6,974 nucleotides of DNA from contig DAOVHN010000131.1 of the NCBI GenBank assembly GCA_030671915.1, positions 1-6,974 of the forward strand, written 5' to 3'. The notes beneath the pieces were generated by a model, which saw only the letters and a list, made by a program, of their open reading frames with translations, ran no database searches and was not told the origin of the DNA. Both the position numbers and the translations under genes were made by a program. Source of the stretch: Pseudomonadota bacterium. Lineage in GTDB: Bacteria > Pseudomonadota > Alphaproteobacteria > UBA8366 > JADFVY01. Shown here in pieces: positions 1 to 5,935 of this stretch. The first letter of the stretch is position 1, and each line of letters starts with the position of its first letter.

Positions 1-138
1 AACCGCGCCCTGTACATGGACGAAGACGAATTTCGCCCCAGCCCCAATTTCGCAAAACTGAAAATCGGCATCGACGCTCTGGTAGCCGCGGTCTGCGACT
101 ACGCGGGCGCGCAGGTGTTGCCGCGGGCGGCGGAGTAG
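1..138 (+). CDS. N-formylglutamate amidohydrolase family, C-terminal fragment (5' end outside window)
   Basis: The frame is open from the first base and ends at TAG 136-138, giving 45 residues. It begins NRALYMDED and continues through a helix (FAKLKIGIDALVAAVCDYAG). An N-R-x-L-Y-M-D-E stretch followed by a terminal amphipathic helix is, from family knowledge, the usual C-terminus of N-formylglutamate amidohydrolases (HutG/FGase-like). These zinc-dependent enzymes hydrolyse N-formylglutamate, or related formyl-amino acids, to glutamate and formate. The catalytic part lies upstream and cannot be inspected, so no histidine-utilisation role or gene symbol is assigned. The same frame stays open after the stop and leads directly into the Imm50-like frame. 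The alternative is another family sharing this C-terminal pattern. Confidence is moderate because only the tail is visible. Confidence 0.65.
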   Translation, partial: NRALYMDEDEFRPSPNFAKLKIGIDALVAAVCDYAGAQVLPRAAE

Positions 139-147
139 GGGCGGGCG

Positions 148-699
148 ATTTCCAAGGACGACGGGAAAGCGCGCGGCGGACCGGGCAAGGCGAAATGGAT
201 CAAGGCAGATCCGGTCCCGGTTGAACACCCTGAATCGCTGATCGAGGGTGCTGGGAAACTGACGGACATCTTCGGCTATTGGCCGTCCTTCCACGACGCC
301 GAGGTGATTGATTTCTCGCTGTGGCGCGGCGATATCAATCCCGAGAAGAACCGCTGGGTTTCCCCGGTGCTGACGGTGAAAATTCATCTGTGGGAGATGG
401 CCAAAAACCCGCAGAACGATGGAGCTTTCCAGTTTCTCAAACATACCCTTGCCATGCTGCGGTTCCACGATGTCAACCACATAACCTTGGCCGGCTTCAA
501 CCATCAGAACCCGATATTCGGTTTGTCCTTCGCCGTGCAGCAGCGGGGCATGCTTGCGGACGGCTCGCCAGTAACGCCCTATATCGTCGTGGAATTTGAA
601 GAGGCCTTTCAATTTTCGACGACGTTCAAATGCTTCCGCGCAGAGGTGGTCAGCGCGGTCCCCTGCACCGAGGAGGGCGAACCCGTCGGGGATACGTAA
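148..699 (+). CDS. Imm50-like (immunity protein 50 family) hypothetical protein; start uncertain
   Basis: The frame is open from directly after the TAG at 136-138 to TAA at 697-699. Codons 271-306 read FGYWPSFHDAEV, the signature N-terminal block of the Imm50 family. A W-R/K-hydrophobic beta pattern follows, then a C-terminal stretch VEFEEAFQFSTTFKCFRAEVVSAVP. The earliest ordinary start, GTG 304, falls after the signature, so it is unlikely to be the true start. No ATG, GTG or TTG occurs in frame between 139 and 303. Rarer candidates are ATT 148, with AGGGG at 137-141 just upstream, CTG 238 and CTG 259, with GAGGG at 244-248. I chose ATT 148 because it has the best ribosome-binding context, but the choice is weak, and a lost start or upstream frameshift is equally possible. 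Imm50 members are predicted immunity proteins of polymorphic toxin systems, though many sit alone in genomes. No toxin gene is visible here, so the function is not established. Confidence 0.55.
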   Translation: MSKDDGKARGGPGKAKWIKADPVPVEHPESLIEGAGKLTDIFGYWPSFHDAEVIDFSLWRGDINPEKNRWVSPVLTVKIHLWEMAKNPQNDGAFQFLKHTLAMLRFHDVNHITLAGFNHQNPIFGLSFAVQQRGMLADGSPVTPYIVVEFEEAFQFSTTFKCFRAEVVSAVPCTEEGEPVGDT

Positions 700-775
700 C
701 GCCGGGCCCATTTCGTGCCGGGCGACAGCGACGGCGCCAGTTGCAGCCCCTATTCAGACGCGCTATCGACCGCCA

Positions 776-800
776 GAAAACACAGGTTCTCTGTATTTTC
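776..800. terminator. Possible bidirectional Rho-independent terminator between convergent genes
   Basis: GAAAACACAG (776-785) is complementary, with one mismatch, to CTGTATTTTC (791-800) around a 5-nt loop. The A-rich left arm and T-rich right arm give a U-tract on either strand. It sits between the Imm50-like stop (699) and the stop of the MotB-like gene (806), which converge. The GC part of the stem is only about four pairs, so the hairpin is weak. This is an inference from position and symmetry. Confidence 0.4.
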
Positions 801-805
801 CGACC

Positions 806-2377
806 TCACCTCTGATCGAACTTCAACTCGATGCGGCGGTTGCGGCGGTAGGCGTCTGGGTTTTCGCCCGGATCGAGGGGCTGGTATTCGCCGAAGTCCG
901 TGGCGGCCAGGCGTTTGGGGGGGATGCCCTGGCTTTGAAGGAAGCGGACCACCGAAATCGCCCGGGCCGTTGACACCTCCCAGTTCGACGGGAAACCCGG
1001 TGTGTGGATCGGTGCCCTGTCGGTATGGCCGTCGACCCGCAGTACCCAGTTGATTTCGCCGGGGATGGATTTCGCGATGTCACGCAGCGTGCGGGCCAGC
1101 GCCGCCATCTGCTCGCGGCCCGCCCGGCCCAGTTCCGCCTCGCCCGAGGCGAACAGCAGTTCCGACTGGAACACGAAGCGGTCGCCGACGATGCGGATGT
1201 CCTTGCGGTCGCCCAGCACGTCGCGCAGGCGCCCGAAGAATTCCGAGCGGTAACGCGCCAGCTCCTGCACCTTGGCCGCCAGCGCCGCGTTCAGCCGTTT
1301 GCCGAGATCGACGATCTGCGCCTGCTGTTCCACGTCACGGGCCTCGGACGCTTCCAGCGCCTCGTTCAGCGCGGCGATCTGGGCCCGCAGCTCCGCCAGC
1401 TGGTTGTTCAGCATCGCGAGCTGCGCCTTGGCGGCCATCGAGATATCGCGCTCGCGGAACAGATCCTCCTCGCCGGCCTTGGTTTTGACCATCAGGGTCT
1501 TGAGTTCTTCCTCAAGCTGCGCGCGGTAGGCCTCCATGGCGACGATGTCCTGCTCCAGCTCCGCCAGTTTGCGGAGCTGGATTTCGATGGTCTGTGCATC
1601 GGCGTCGATGGTCTTGTTGGCTTCTTCCAGCTCCTTCATGCGCCGGGCCAGCTCGGCGGCGCTGTCGGCGTAGGCGCGCTCGGCCTGCTTCAGCGCCGCG
1701 TCGGTCAACAGGACCTGCTTGCTCGCCTCTTCCAGCGCCGCGATCCGTTCGTCAATATCCTTCTGGATCTGCTCCAGCGCCGCCTCGGCCGCCGCCAGTT
1801 GGGCTTCGCGGTCGGCCAGTGCCGTTTGGGCGGTCTGCGCCGTCGTCTGGCTCGCCGCCAGTGCCGCCAGTGTCTCCACAAGCGTCGCCTCGCGATCGGC
1901 AAGCTTTGTTTTCGTCTCATCCAGCGCCGCCTCGCGCCGGGCCAGCACGGCCTCGGTCGCCGCCAGGGCGGCGGCCAGGCGGCTGCGCTCGGCCGCACTG
2001 GAATCCGCCTCGTCCTGCATGTCGGCCAGCCGCGCGGTCATCGTATCGGTGAGGTCACGCAGGGAACGGACCTGGGTGGCCAGCCGGTCTCGCTCCGAGA
2101 GCGTGCTCTGCAATTCGCCGGAAAGCGAGGCGACGGTGGCCTGCAAATCCTGGTTGGCCAGTTCCTCCATCGCCAGCAGGTCCGACAGTTGCGCCACCTC
2201 GCGGTTCAGCCGCTCCAGGGCCTCGTCCTTGCCGCTCAGCACGTCGGCCAGATAGAACTGCGCCACCACGAACAGCATCAACAGGAAGATGATTACCATC
2301 AAGAGCGTGGCCAGGGCATCGACAAAGCCCGGCCAGATATCGGCGGTTGTGCGTCCCCTGCGCGACGGAGCGGCCAT
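806..2377 (-). CDS. MotB-like peptidoglycan-anchored stator protein with long coiled coil and OmpA domain
   Basis: The protein has 523 residues. Residues 15-43 form one membrane helix beginning WPGFVDALATLLM. D20 sits where MotB, ExbD and TolR carry the proton-binding aspartate. Residues about 48-385 are predicted coiled coil, rich in A, E, L, Q and R; from residue 17 to 438 there is not one proline and glycines are rare. Residues about 395-523 are an OmpA/MotB peptidoglycan-binding domain with GHTD (450-453), NWEVSTARA (465-473) and RRNRRIEL (511-518). D453 and R472 match the pair that binds diaminopimelate in OmpA-family structures. By homology with MotB the coil and OmpA domain should be periplasmic, and the protein should couple proton flow through its MotA-like partner to force on peptidoglycan. 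Its start lies 3 bp after the stop of the MotA-like gene with no clear Shine-Dalgarno, which suggests translational coupling. The coil is far longer than the MotB linker, so motAB names are not used. The family call is strong; the cellular role is unknown. Confidence 0.9.
   Translation of the reverse strand: MAAPSRRGRTTADIWPGFVDALATLLMVIIFLLMLFVVAQFYLADVLSGKDEALERLNREVAQLSDLLAMEELANQDLQATVASLSGELQSTLSERDRLATQVRSLRDLTDTMTARLADMQDEADSSAAERSRLAAALAATEAVLARREAALDETKTKLADREATLVETLAALAASQTTAQTAQTALADREAQLAAAEAALEQIQKDIDERIAALEEASKQVLLTDAALKQAERAYADSAAELARRMKELEEANKTIDADAQTIEIQLRKLAELEQDIVAMEAYRAQLEEELKTLMVKTKAGEEDLFRERDISMAAKAQLAMLNNQLAELRAQIAALNEALEASEARDVEQQAQIVDLGKRLNAALAAKVQELARYRSEFFGRLRDVLGDRKDIRIVGDRFVFQSELLFASGEAELGRAGREQMAALARTLRDIAKSIPGEINWVLRVDGHTDRAPIHTPGFPSNWEVSTARAISVVRFLQSQGIPPKRLAATDFGEYQPLDPGENPDAYRRNRRIELKFDQR
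1778..1945 (-). repeat. 14-residue (42-bp) repeat block inside the coiled coil of the MotB-like gene
   Basis: Residues 145-152, 159-166 and 187-194 read LARREAAL, LADREATL and LADREAQL, spaced 14 and 28 residues apart. The missing register at 173 carries a degenerate LAASQTTA. Four units of two heptads therefore cover residues 145-200. The pattern fits duplication of a double-heptad unit within an elongating coiled coil, although compositional bias of Ala/Glu/Leu-rich coils could mimic part of it. Confidence 0.5.
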
Positions 2378-2380
2378 TGG

Positions 2381-3406
2381 CTACTGCTTGGACTGGCCGG
2401 CGGCCGCGGCGATGGTGCGCGCCAGGAGCCGGATTTCACCGCGAAGTTCTTCCAGAATCTGGTTGCGTCCCTGCGAAGTATCCTGCGCCATCCGGGTCAG
2501 CGTCTGGTCGATATTTTTCAGCGCGGGGCTGTCGCCCAGCTTGTCCAGCTTGTCCGCCACCTGCTGCAAATGCAGGTCGGTGGAATCGCGGGTTCCCTCG
2601 GCCTGGCTCATGATGCGTTCCAGCCGCTCAAGGCTGTCGGCGGTTTTTTCCAGCAGCGCCTGGATATAGGCCGGTACCGACGCGTCGCCCTCGGTGCCGA
2701 TGCCGCCGGAGCTAAGCCTTGTCAGCCCCGAAAGCCATTCTTCCAGATCATTGTAGAACCGGTTTTGCGCCTGGCCCGCCTGTAGCTCCAGGAAACCGAC
2801 GACCAGCGAACCCGCCAAGCCGAACAGCGACGAGCTGAAGGCCGTGCCCATGCCCGACAGCGGTGCCTGCAGCCCGGCCTTCAATTCCTCGAAGACCGCG
2901 CTCACGTCGCCGCCGCCGCCGACCGACAGGCCGGCGATCACGCCACCGATCGAACGCACGGTCTCCAGCAGGCCCCAGAAGGTGCCCAGCAGGCCCAGGA
3001 AGACCAGCAGCCCGATGATATAGCGCGACAGCTCCCGCCGTTCGTCCAGCCGGCTCCAGATGCCGTCCAGCAGGGTGCGCATGGCCGTGGTCGAGAGCGT
3101 AAAGCGGCCCGTCGCGCGCTCGCCCAGCATGGTCGCCATGGGCGACAGCAGCCGTGGCGAGATATTACTTGTGACCGCGGCCTGGTCGCGCCGGAAACTC
3201 TCGATCCAGGTGATCTCGCGGCCCAGCGAGGCGACATTGCGGAAACTGTGGATGATCCCCAACAGCAAAACCAGAAGGATCACCCCGTTCAGCCCGACAT
3301 TGGCGCGGAAGGCGTCAAGCAGCGCGAACGACAGAGCGGCGGCGACGACCATGACGGCGCCCAGGAACAATCCCATGCGGATCAGATAAACCGTCGGTCT
3401 CGTCAT
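2381..3406 (-). CDS. MotA/TolQ/ExbB proton-channel family inner-membrane protein
   Basis: The protein has 341 residues with four membrane segments at about 9-31, 38-55, 129-150 and 186-208. The third contains GLLGTFWGLLETV (138-150). The fourth is preceded by LQAPLSGMGTAFSSSLFGLAG (179-199). These are the two conserved blocks of the MotA_ExbB domain, and T142 and T188 fall at the pore-threonine positions of ExbB/TolQ. A cytoplasmic loop of about 70 residues lies between helices 2 and 3, and a helical tail of about 130 residues follows helix 4. The family forms a pentameric ring around a dimeric MotB/ExbD/TolR-type partner and conducts protons. The partner here is evidently the MotB-like gene starting 3 bp downstream. 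The start ATG is preceded by GAGGGAC at good spacing (minus strand, 3412-3418). No flagellar genes are nearby, and the tail is not the usual MotA C-terminus, so a non-flagellar stator is more likely. The identity of the driven process is unknown. Confidence 0.9.
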   Translation of the reverse strand: MTRPTVYLIRMGLFLGAVMVVAAALSFALLDAFRANVGLNGVILLVLLLGIIHSFRNVASLGREITWIESFRRDQAAVTSNISPRLLSPMATMLGERATGRFTLSTTAMRTLLDGIWSRLDERRELSRYIIGLLVFLGLLGTFWGLLETVRSIGGVIAGLSVGGGGDVSAVFEELKAGLQAPLSGMGTAFSSSLFGLAGSLVVGFLELQAGQAQNRFYNDLEEWLSGLTRLSSGGIGTEGDASVPAYIQALLEKTADSLERLERIMSQAEGTRDSTDLHLQQVADKLDKLGDSPALKNIDQTLTRMAQDTSQGRNQILEELRGEIRLLARTIAAAAGQSKQ

Positions 3407-3460
3407 TTCGCGTCCCTCATCCAGTGCACACCACTAGCGTCTCTCCGTCTCGAGGCCCCG

Positions 3461-4318
3461 TCACGGGGGCGGTAGTGAAATCTCGACCCGGTCCAGCGGC
3501 AACTCTTCTGTTTTGTCGCCCAGCGCGCGGACGTTCATCCTGATACTCAGCACGCCATTCTCTACCAGATATTTGCGCACCGCCAGAGTCCTGTATAGCG
3601 AGGTGCGCCGAGCCGGACTCCCCGTGCTGGCCGATTCGCTCGCATAGCCGACGATCTGCACCCGCACGGACGGGTTCCGGCGCAGCCAGGCGGCCAATTT
3701 ATCCAGCTCGGGCTTCGCGGCCTCCGGCAATTCCATGACCCCCTCCGGATAGAGAATCTTTACGGCATCCGGCCGCGCCAGCGCCTCAAGCGCCGGCGCC
3801 GGCGGAGTGGTATCCGGGGAATCTGGCGGAAGTGTGGCGACTCGCGGCTCCGCCGGCACTTCGAGTGCCGGCGCTGGCGGCGCCGTAACGGTGGGCTGCG
3901 ACGGTTGCGGGGTTGGGCCGGGCGTCGTGGTCGCCGGCGTGTCGGGCACCGTCGCCGGGGTCGGCGTGATGGTCGGCGGCAGTGGAGGTGGGGCCACCAA
4001 TGTCGGCGGTGGCGGCGGTGTTACCAGCGTCGGGGGGGGCGGGGGCGGCGTCACCAGGCTCGGTGGCATCGCATCGGGATCCTGTGCGACCGCCGTACCG
4101 TCTGGCGGGGGAAGCCCCGCCAGCCATTGCTCGAACTCGGCCGGGGTGACGGTCAGGCGCGATTCGGGTGCCATGCCCGGCGGCGGCAAGGGGCCATCCG
4201 CCGGTGCGGTCTGGGCGCTGGCGGCGGCGAGCGGCAGCAGAATGCAGATACAGAAAACGGCCGCCAACAGTTTAGCGTTCACCACATTAGCGCGGTTTGA
4301 AGGATGGATTGCGTTCAT
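3461..4318 (-). CDS. Secreted proline-rich protein with divergent OmpA-like C-terminal domain
   Basis: From ATG 4318 the protein has 285 residues. Residues 1-35 form a signal peptide: a basic N-region, the hydrophobic core LLAAVFCICILLPLAAA, and a likely signal peptidase I site ASA|QT. The reading frame extends upstream to a TTG at 4417, but that would bury the signal peptide behind 33 residues, so I prefer 4318. Residues about 42-178 are proline-rich and probably extended, with PPPPPP (91-96), PPPPP (101-105) and PPP (110-112). Residues about 185-285 resemble an OmpA domain: VKILYPEGVMELPEAAKPELDKLAAWL, then VQIVGYASESAS and a SLYRTLAVRKYLVENGV helix. GYAS replaces GHTD and the NRR-type motif is absent, so peptidoglycan binding cannot be assumed. 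It precedes the MotA-like gene by 54 bp on the same strand and is probably a periplasmic accessory of that complex. The protein ends in PPP at the stop codon. Confidence 0.75.
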   Translation of the reverse strand: MNAIHPSNRANVVNAKLLAAVFCICILLPLAAASAQTAPADGPLPPPGMAPESRLTVTPAEFEQWLAGLPPPDGTAVAQDPDAMPPSLVTPPPPPPTLVTPPPPPTLVAPPPLPPTITPTPATVPDTPATTTPGPTPQPSQPTVTAPPAPALEVPAEPRVATLPPDSPDTTPPAPALEALARPDAVKILYPEGVMELPEAAKPELDKLAAWLRRNPSVRVQIVGYASESASTGSPARRTSLYRTLAVRKYLVENGVLSIRMNVRALGDKTEELPLDRVEISLPPP

Positions 4319-4372
4319 GCGATGCGGAACCGCGGCCGTCCGTTGTTTTTCCTGTCGTCCCTTTGTCCGTAC

Positions 4373-4402
4373 AGAATACCCCATGCGCCCGTCGGGCGAC
4401 AA
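4373..4402 (-). promoter_or_regulatory. Possible internal promoter for the OmpA-like/MotA-like/MotB-like genes
   Basis: On the minus strand, TTGTCG (4397-4402) and TATTCT (4373-4378) are separated by 18 bp. They lie in the 95-bp gap between the suhB-type stop and the preferred start at 4318. The gap is unusually long for this run of genes, which favours an extra start of transcription, but both hexamers are imperfect. A GC palindrome (4386-4398) overlaps the spacer. Confidence 0.3.
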
Positions 4403-4413
4403 CCGCGCCGCAA

Positions 4414-5217
4414 TCAACCCGCGGATTTCAACAGTTTTACGATCTCGGTATAGAGCCGGTCGTTGGAAGCCAGGATGGTGGGCGAGTCGAGCTTGTGCGA
4501 TTTGCCGCTTATCTCGCTGACATAGCCGCCGGCCTCGCGCACCATGATTATGCCGGCGGCGACGTCCCAGGCGCTGAGGCCCGCTTCCCAGAAACCGTCA
4601 TAGCGCCCGGCCGCCACATAGGCCAGGTCCAGCGCCGCCGCGCCGAAGCGCCGCACGCCCGATGTCTGGCTCATCACGGCTTCCAGTTGGCGCAGGAATT
4701 TCTTGTGGCCCGGGCCCTCGTCGTGGCCCAGGAAGGGGATGCCGGTGGCCAGCAGAGAGTCGGCCAGCCGCCCGCGGCCCGACACCCGCATGCGGCGGTC
4801 GCCGATAAAGGCGCCCTGTCCCTTTTCGGCCCAGAAGACCTCATCCTTGACGGGGTCGTAGATGACGCCGGCGACTACCTCGCCGCTCCGCTCCAGCCCG
4901 ATCGAGACACAGAAATGCGGCAGGCCGTGCAGGAAATTCGTGGTCCCGTCCAGCGGGTCGACGATCCAGCGGCTGCTGGGGTCGGCGCCCTTGATCTCGC
5001 CGCTTTCCTCCATCAGGAAGCCGAAATCCGGGCGTACCTTTTCCAGCTCACGGCGTACGATGCGTTCGGCCTTGATGTCGGCGGCCGAGACGAAATCCGC
5101 CGGGCCCTTGCGGCTGACCTGCAGCTGCTCGACCTCGCCGAAGTCGCGGATCAGCGCGCGGCCCGCCTTCTCGGCGGCGCGTACCATCACATTGATATCG
5201 GCGGATCGATAGGCCAT
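4414..5217 (-). CDS. suhB: Inositol-1-monophosphatase family phosphatase (SuhB-type)
   Basis: The protein has 267 residues, the normal length for this family. It hydrolyses inositol 1-phosphate and related sugar or nucleotide phosphates in a Mg2+-dependent reaction in the cytoplasm. SuhB in enterobacteria also acts with Nus factors in rRNA antitermination; whether that applies here is unknown. Visible motifs: MEESG at 69-73, with E70 as metal ligand; WIVDPLDGTTNF at 84-95, with D87 and D90 as metal ligands and the GTT phosphate-binding turn; and the second family signature WDVAAGIIMVREAGG at 217-231, with D218 as the third-site ligand. All catalytic residues expected for an active enzyme are present. 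A good Shine-Dalgarno (GGAGAC, 5221-5226 minus strand) precedes the ATG. It lies 46 bp downstream of efp on the same strand and is probably cotranscribed. The alternative is a CysQ-like or histidinol-phosphatase-like paralogue; the substrate cannot be settled from sequence. Confidence 0.93.
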   Translation of the reverse strand: MAYRSADINVMVRAAEKAGRALIRDFGEVEQLQVSRKGPADFVSAADIKAERIVRRELEKVRPDFGFLMEESGEIKGADPSSRWIVDPLDGTTNFLHGLPHFCVSIGLERSGEVVAGVIYDPVKDEVFWAEKGQGAFIGDRRMRVSGRGRLADSLLATGIPFLGHDEGPGHKKFLRQLEAVMSQTSGVRRFGAAALDLAYVAAGRYDGFWEAGLSAWDVAAGIIMVREAGGYVSEISGKSHKLDSPTILASNDRLYTEIVKLLKSAG

Positions 5218-5263
5218 CGGGTCTCCGGTTCAGGCGTCAGAAGGCATGGCAGGATAGCGAAGG

Positions 5264-5833
5264 TCAGTCCTTCGCCCGCTCCACATAGGTGGCGTCGGCG
5301 GTGTTCACGACGATCCGCGTGCCGGACTCGACATGCGGCGGCACCATCACGCGCACGCCGTTCTCGATGATCGCCGGCTTGAAGCTGGAGGATGCGGTCT
5401 GGCCCTTGACCACCGCGTCGGCCTCGACAATCCGCATGATCACGGTTTCCGGCAGTTCCACGCCTATCGGCGAATCCTCGTAGGACTCGATGTTCACCGT
5501 CATGCCCTCCTGCAGGAACTTCGCCGCATCCTCGCCGATGAAATCGATATTCAGCGTGATCTGTTCGTAGTTTTCGTTGTCCATGAAGGTGTAGTCGTCG
5601 CCGTCCACGAACAGGAACTGGTAGCTTCTCTGGTCCAGCCGCACCCGCTCCACCGTTTCCGACGAACGGAAGCGTTCGTTCAGCTTGGTGCCGCTGCGAA
5701 TGTCCTTCAGCTCCGCCTGCAGGTAGGCGCCGCCCTTGCCGGGCTGGGTATGCGCGATTTTGACCGCGCGCCACAGGCGCCCCTGATGCTCGATAATATA
5801 GCCGGGGCGAATGGCATTGCCGTTGATCTTCAT
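5264..5833 (-). CDS. efp: Translation elongation factor P
   Basis: The full-length protein has 189 residues, as expected for EF-P. The N-terminal KOW-like domain (about 1-65) contains the loop QPGKGGAY (30-37). K33 is the residue that in lysine-type EF-Ps receives beta-lysine from EpmA/EpmB. The two OB-fold domains follow, with [14 protein letters not shown] (117-130) and the C-terminal [31 protein letters not shown] block (148-178). EF-P binds between the P and E sites of a stalled ribosome and promotes peptide bonds at consecutive prolines. The gene is the first of the leftward run efp, suhB-type, OmpA-like, MotA-like and MotB-like. The third gene encodes long polyproline stretches, which makes cotranscription with EF-P suggestive. 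A promoter is proposed about 40 bp upstream. The identification is secure; the modification state is inferred from the lysine. Confidence 0.97.
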   Translation of the reverse strand: MKINGNAIRPGYIIEHQGRLWRAVKIAHTQPGKGGAYLQAELKDIRSGTKLNERFRSSETVERVRLDQRSYQFLFVDGDDYTFMDNENYEQITLNIDFIGEDAAKFLQEGMTVNIESYEDSPIGVELPETVIMRIVEADAVVKGQTASSSFKPAIIENGVRVMVPPHVESGTRIVVNTADATYVERAKD

Positions 5834-5869
5834 GTCTCAAACCATCTGTCTGTCGGGAAAGGCGGCGCG

Positions 5870-5898
5870 GTTATAGCCGTTGCGGCGGGCTTAGGCAA
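5870..5898 (-). promoter_or_regulatory. Predicted sigma70-type promoter of the efp operon
   Basis: On the minus strand, TTGCCT (5893-5898) and TATAAC (5870-5875) are separated by exactly 17 bp. The -10 hexamer matches the consensus at five of six positions and the -35 at four of six. Transcription would start near 5863, leaving a leader of about 30 nt before the efp ATG at 5833. No strong Shine-Dalgarno is seen in that leader. The assignment rests on hexamer match and position only. Confidence 0.5.
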
Positions 5899-5935
5899 CA
5901 TTCCCCCGCACGAAGAGATCGTAAAGGGTTTATCA

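Noticed and set aside
1004..2785. 593-codon plus-strand open frame opposite the MotB-like and MotA-like genes
   Set aside because: It is the antisense shadow of GC-rich coiled-coil codons, has no recognisable domain, and the minus-strand proteins show clear motifs across the same bases.
806..3406. Zorya anti-phage system (ZorA/ZorB)
   Set aside because: The MotA-like plus OmpA-domain pair resembles ZorAB, but no ZorC, ZorD or ZorE effector follows, the long helical region is in the MotB-like rather than the MotA-like protein, and the neighbours are housekeeping genes.
806..3406. Naming the pair motA and motB
   Set aside because: No flagellar genes are nearby, the coil is far longer than the MotB linker and the MotA-like tail is unusual, so a flagellar name would overstate the evidence.
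4386..4398. GC palindrome CGCCCGTCGGGCG as a terminator after the suhB-type gene
   Set aside because: No T-tract follows on the minus strand, and it overlaps the possible promoter spacer.
4319..4417. Extending the OmpA-like gene to TTG 4417 (318 residues)
   Set aside because: It would place 33 charged residues before the signal peptide and overlap the suhB-type stop; ATG 4318 gives a normal secreted N-terminus.
3807..4520. Glycine-rich plus-strand open frame
   Set aside because: It is the complement of the proline codons of the secreted OmpA-like protein (CCN read as GGN); its Gly runs mirror the Pro runs and it has no family pattern.
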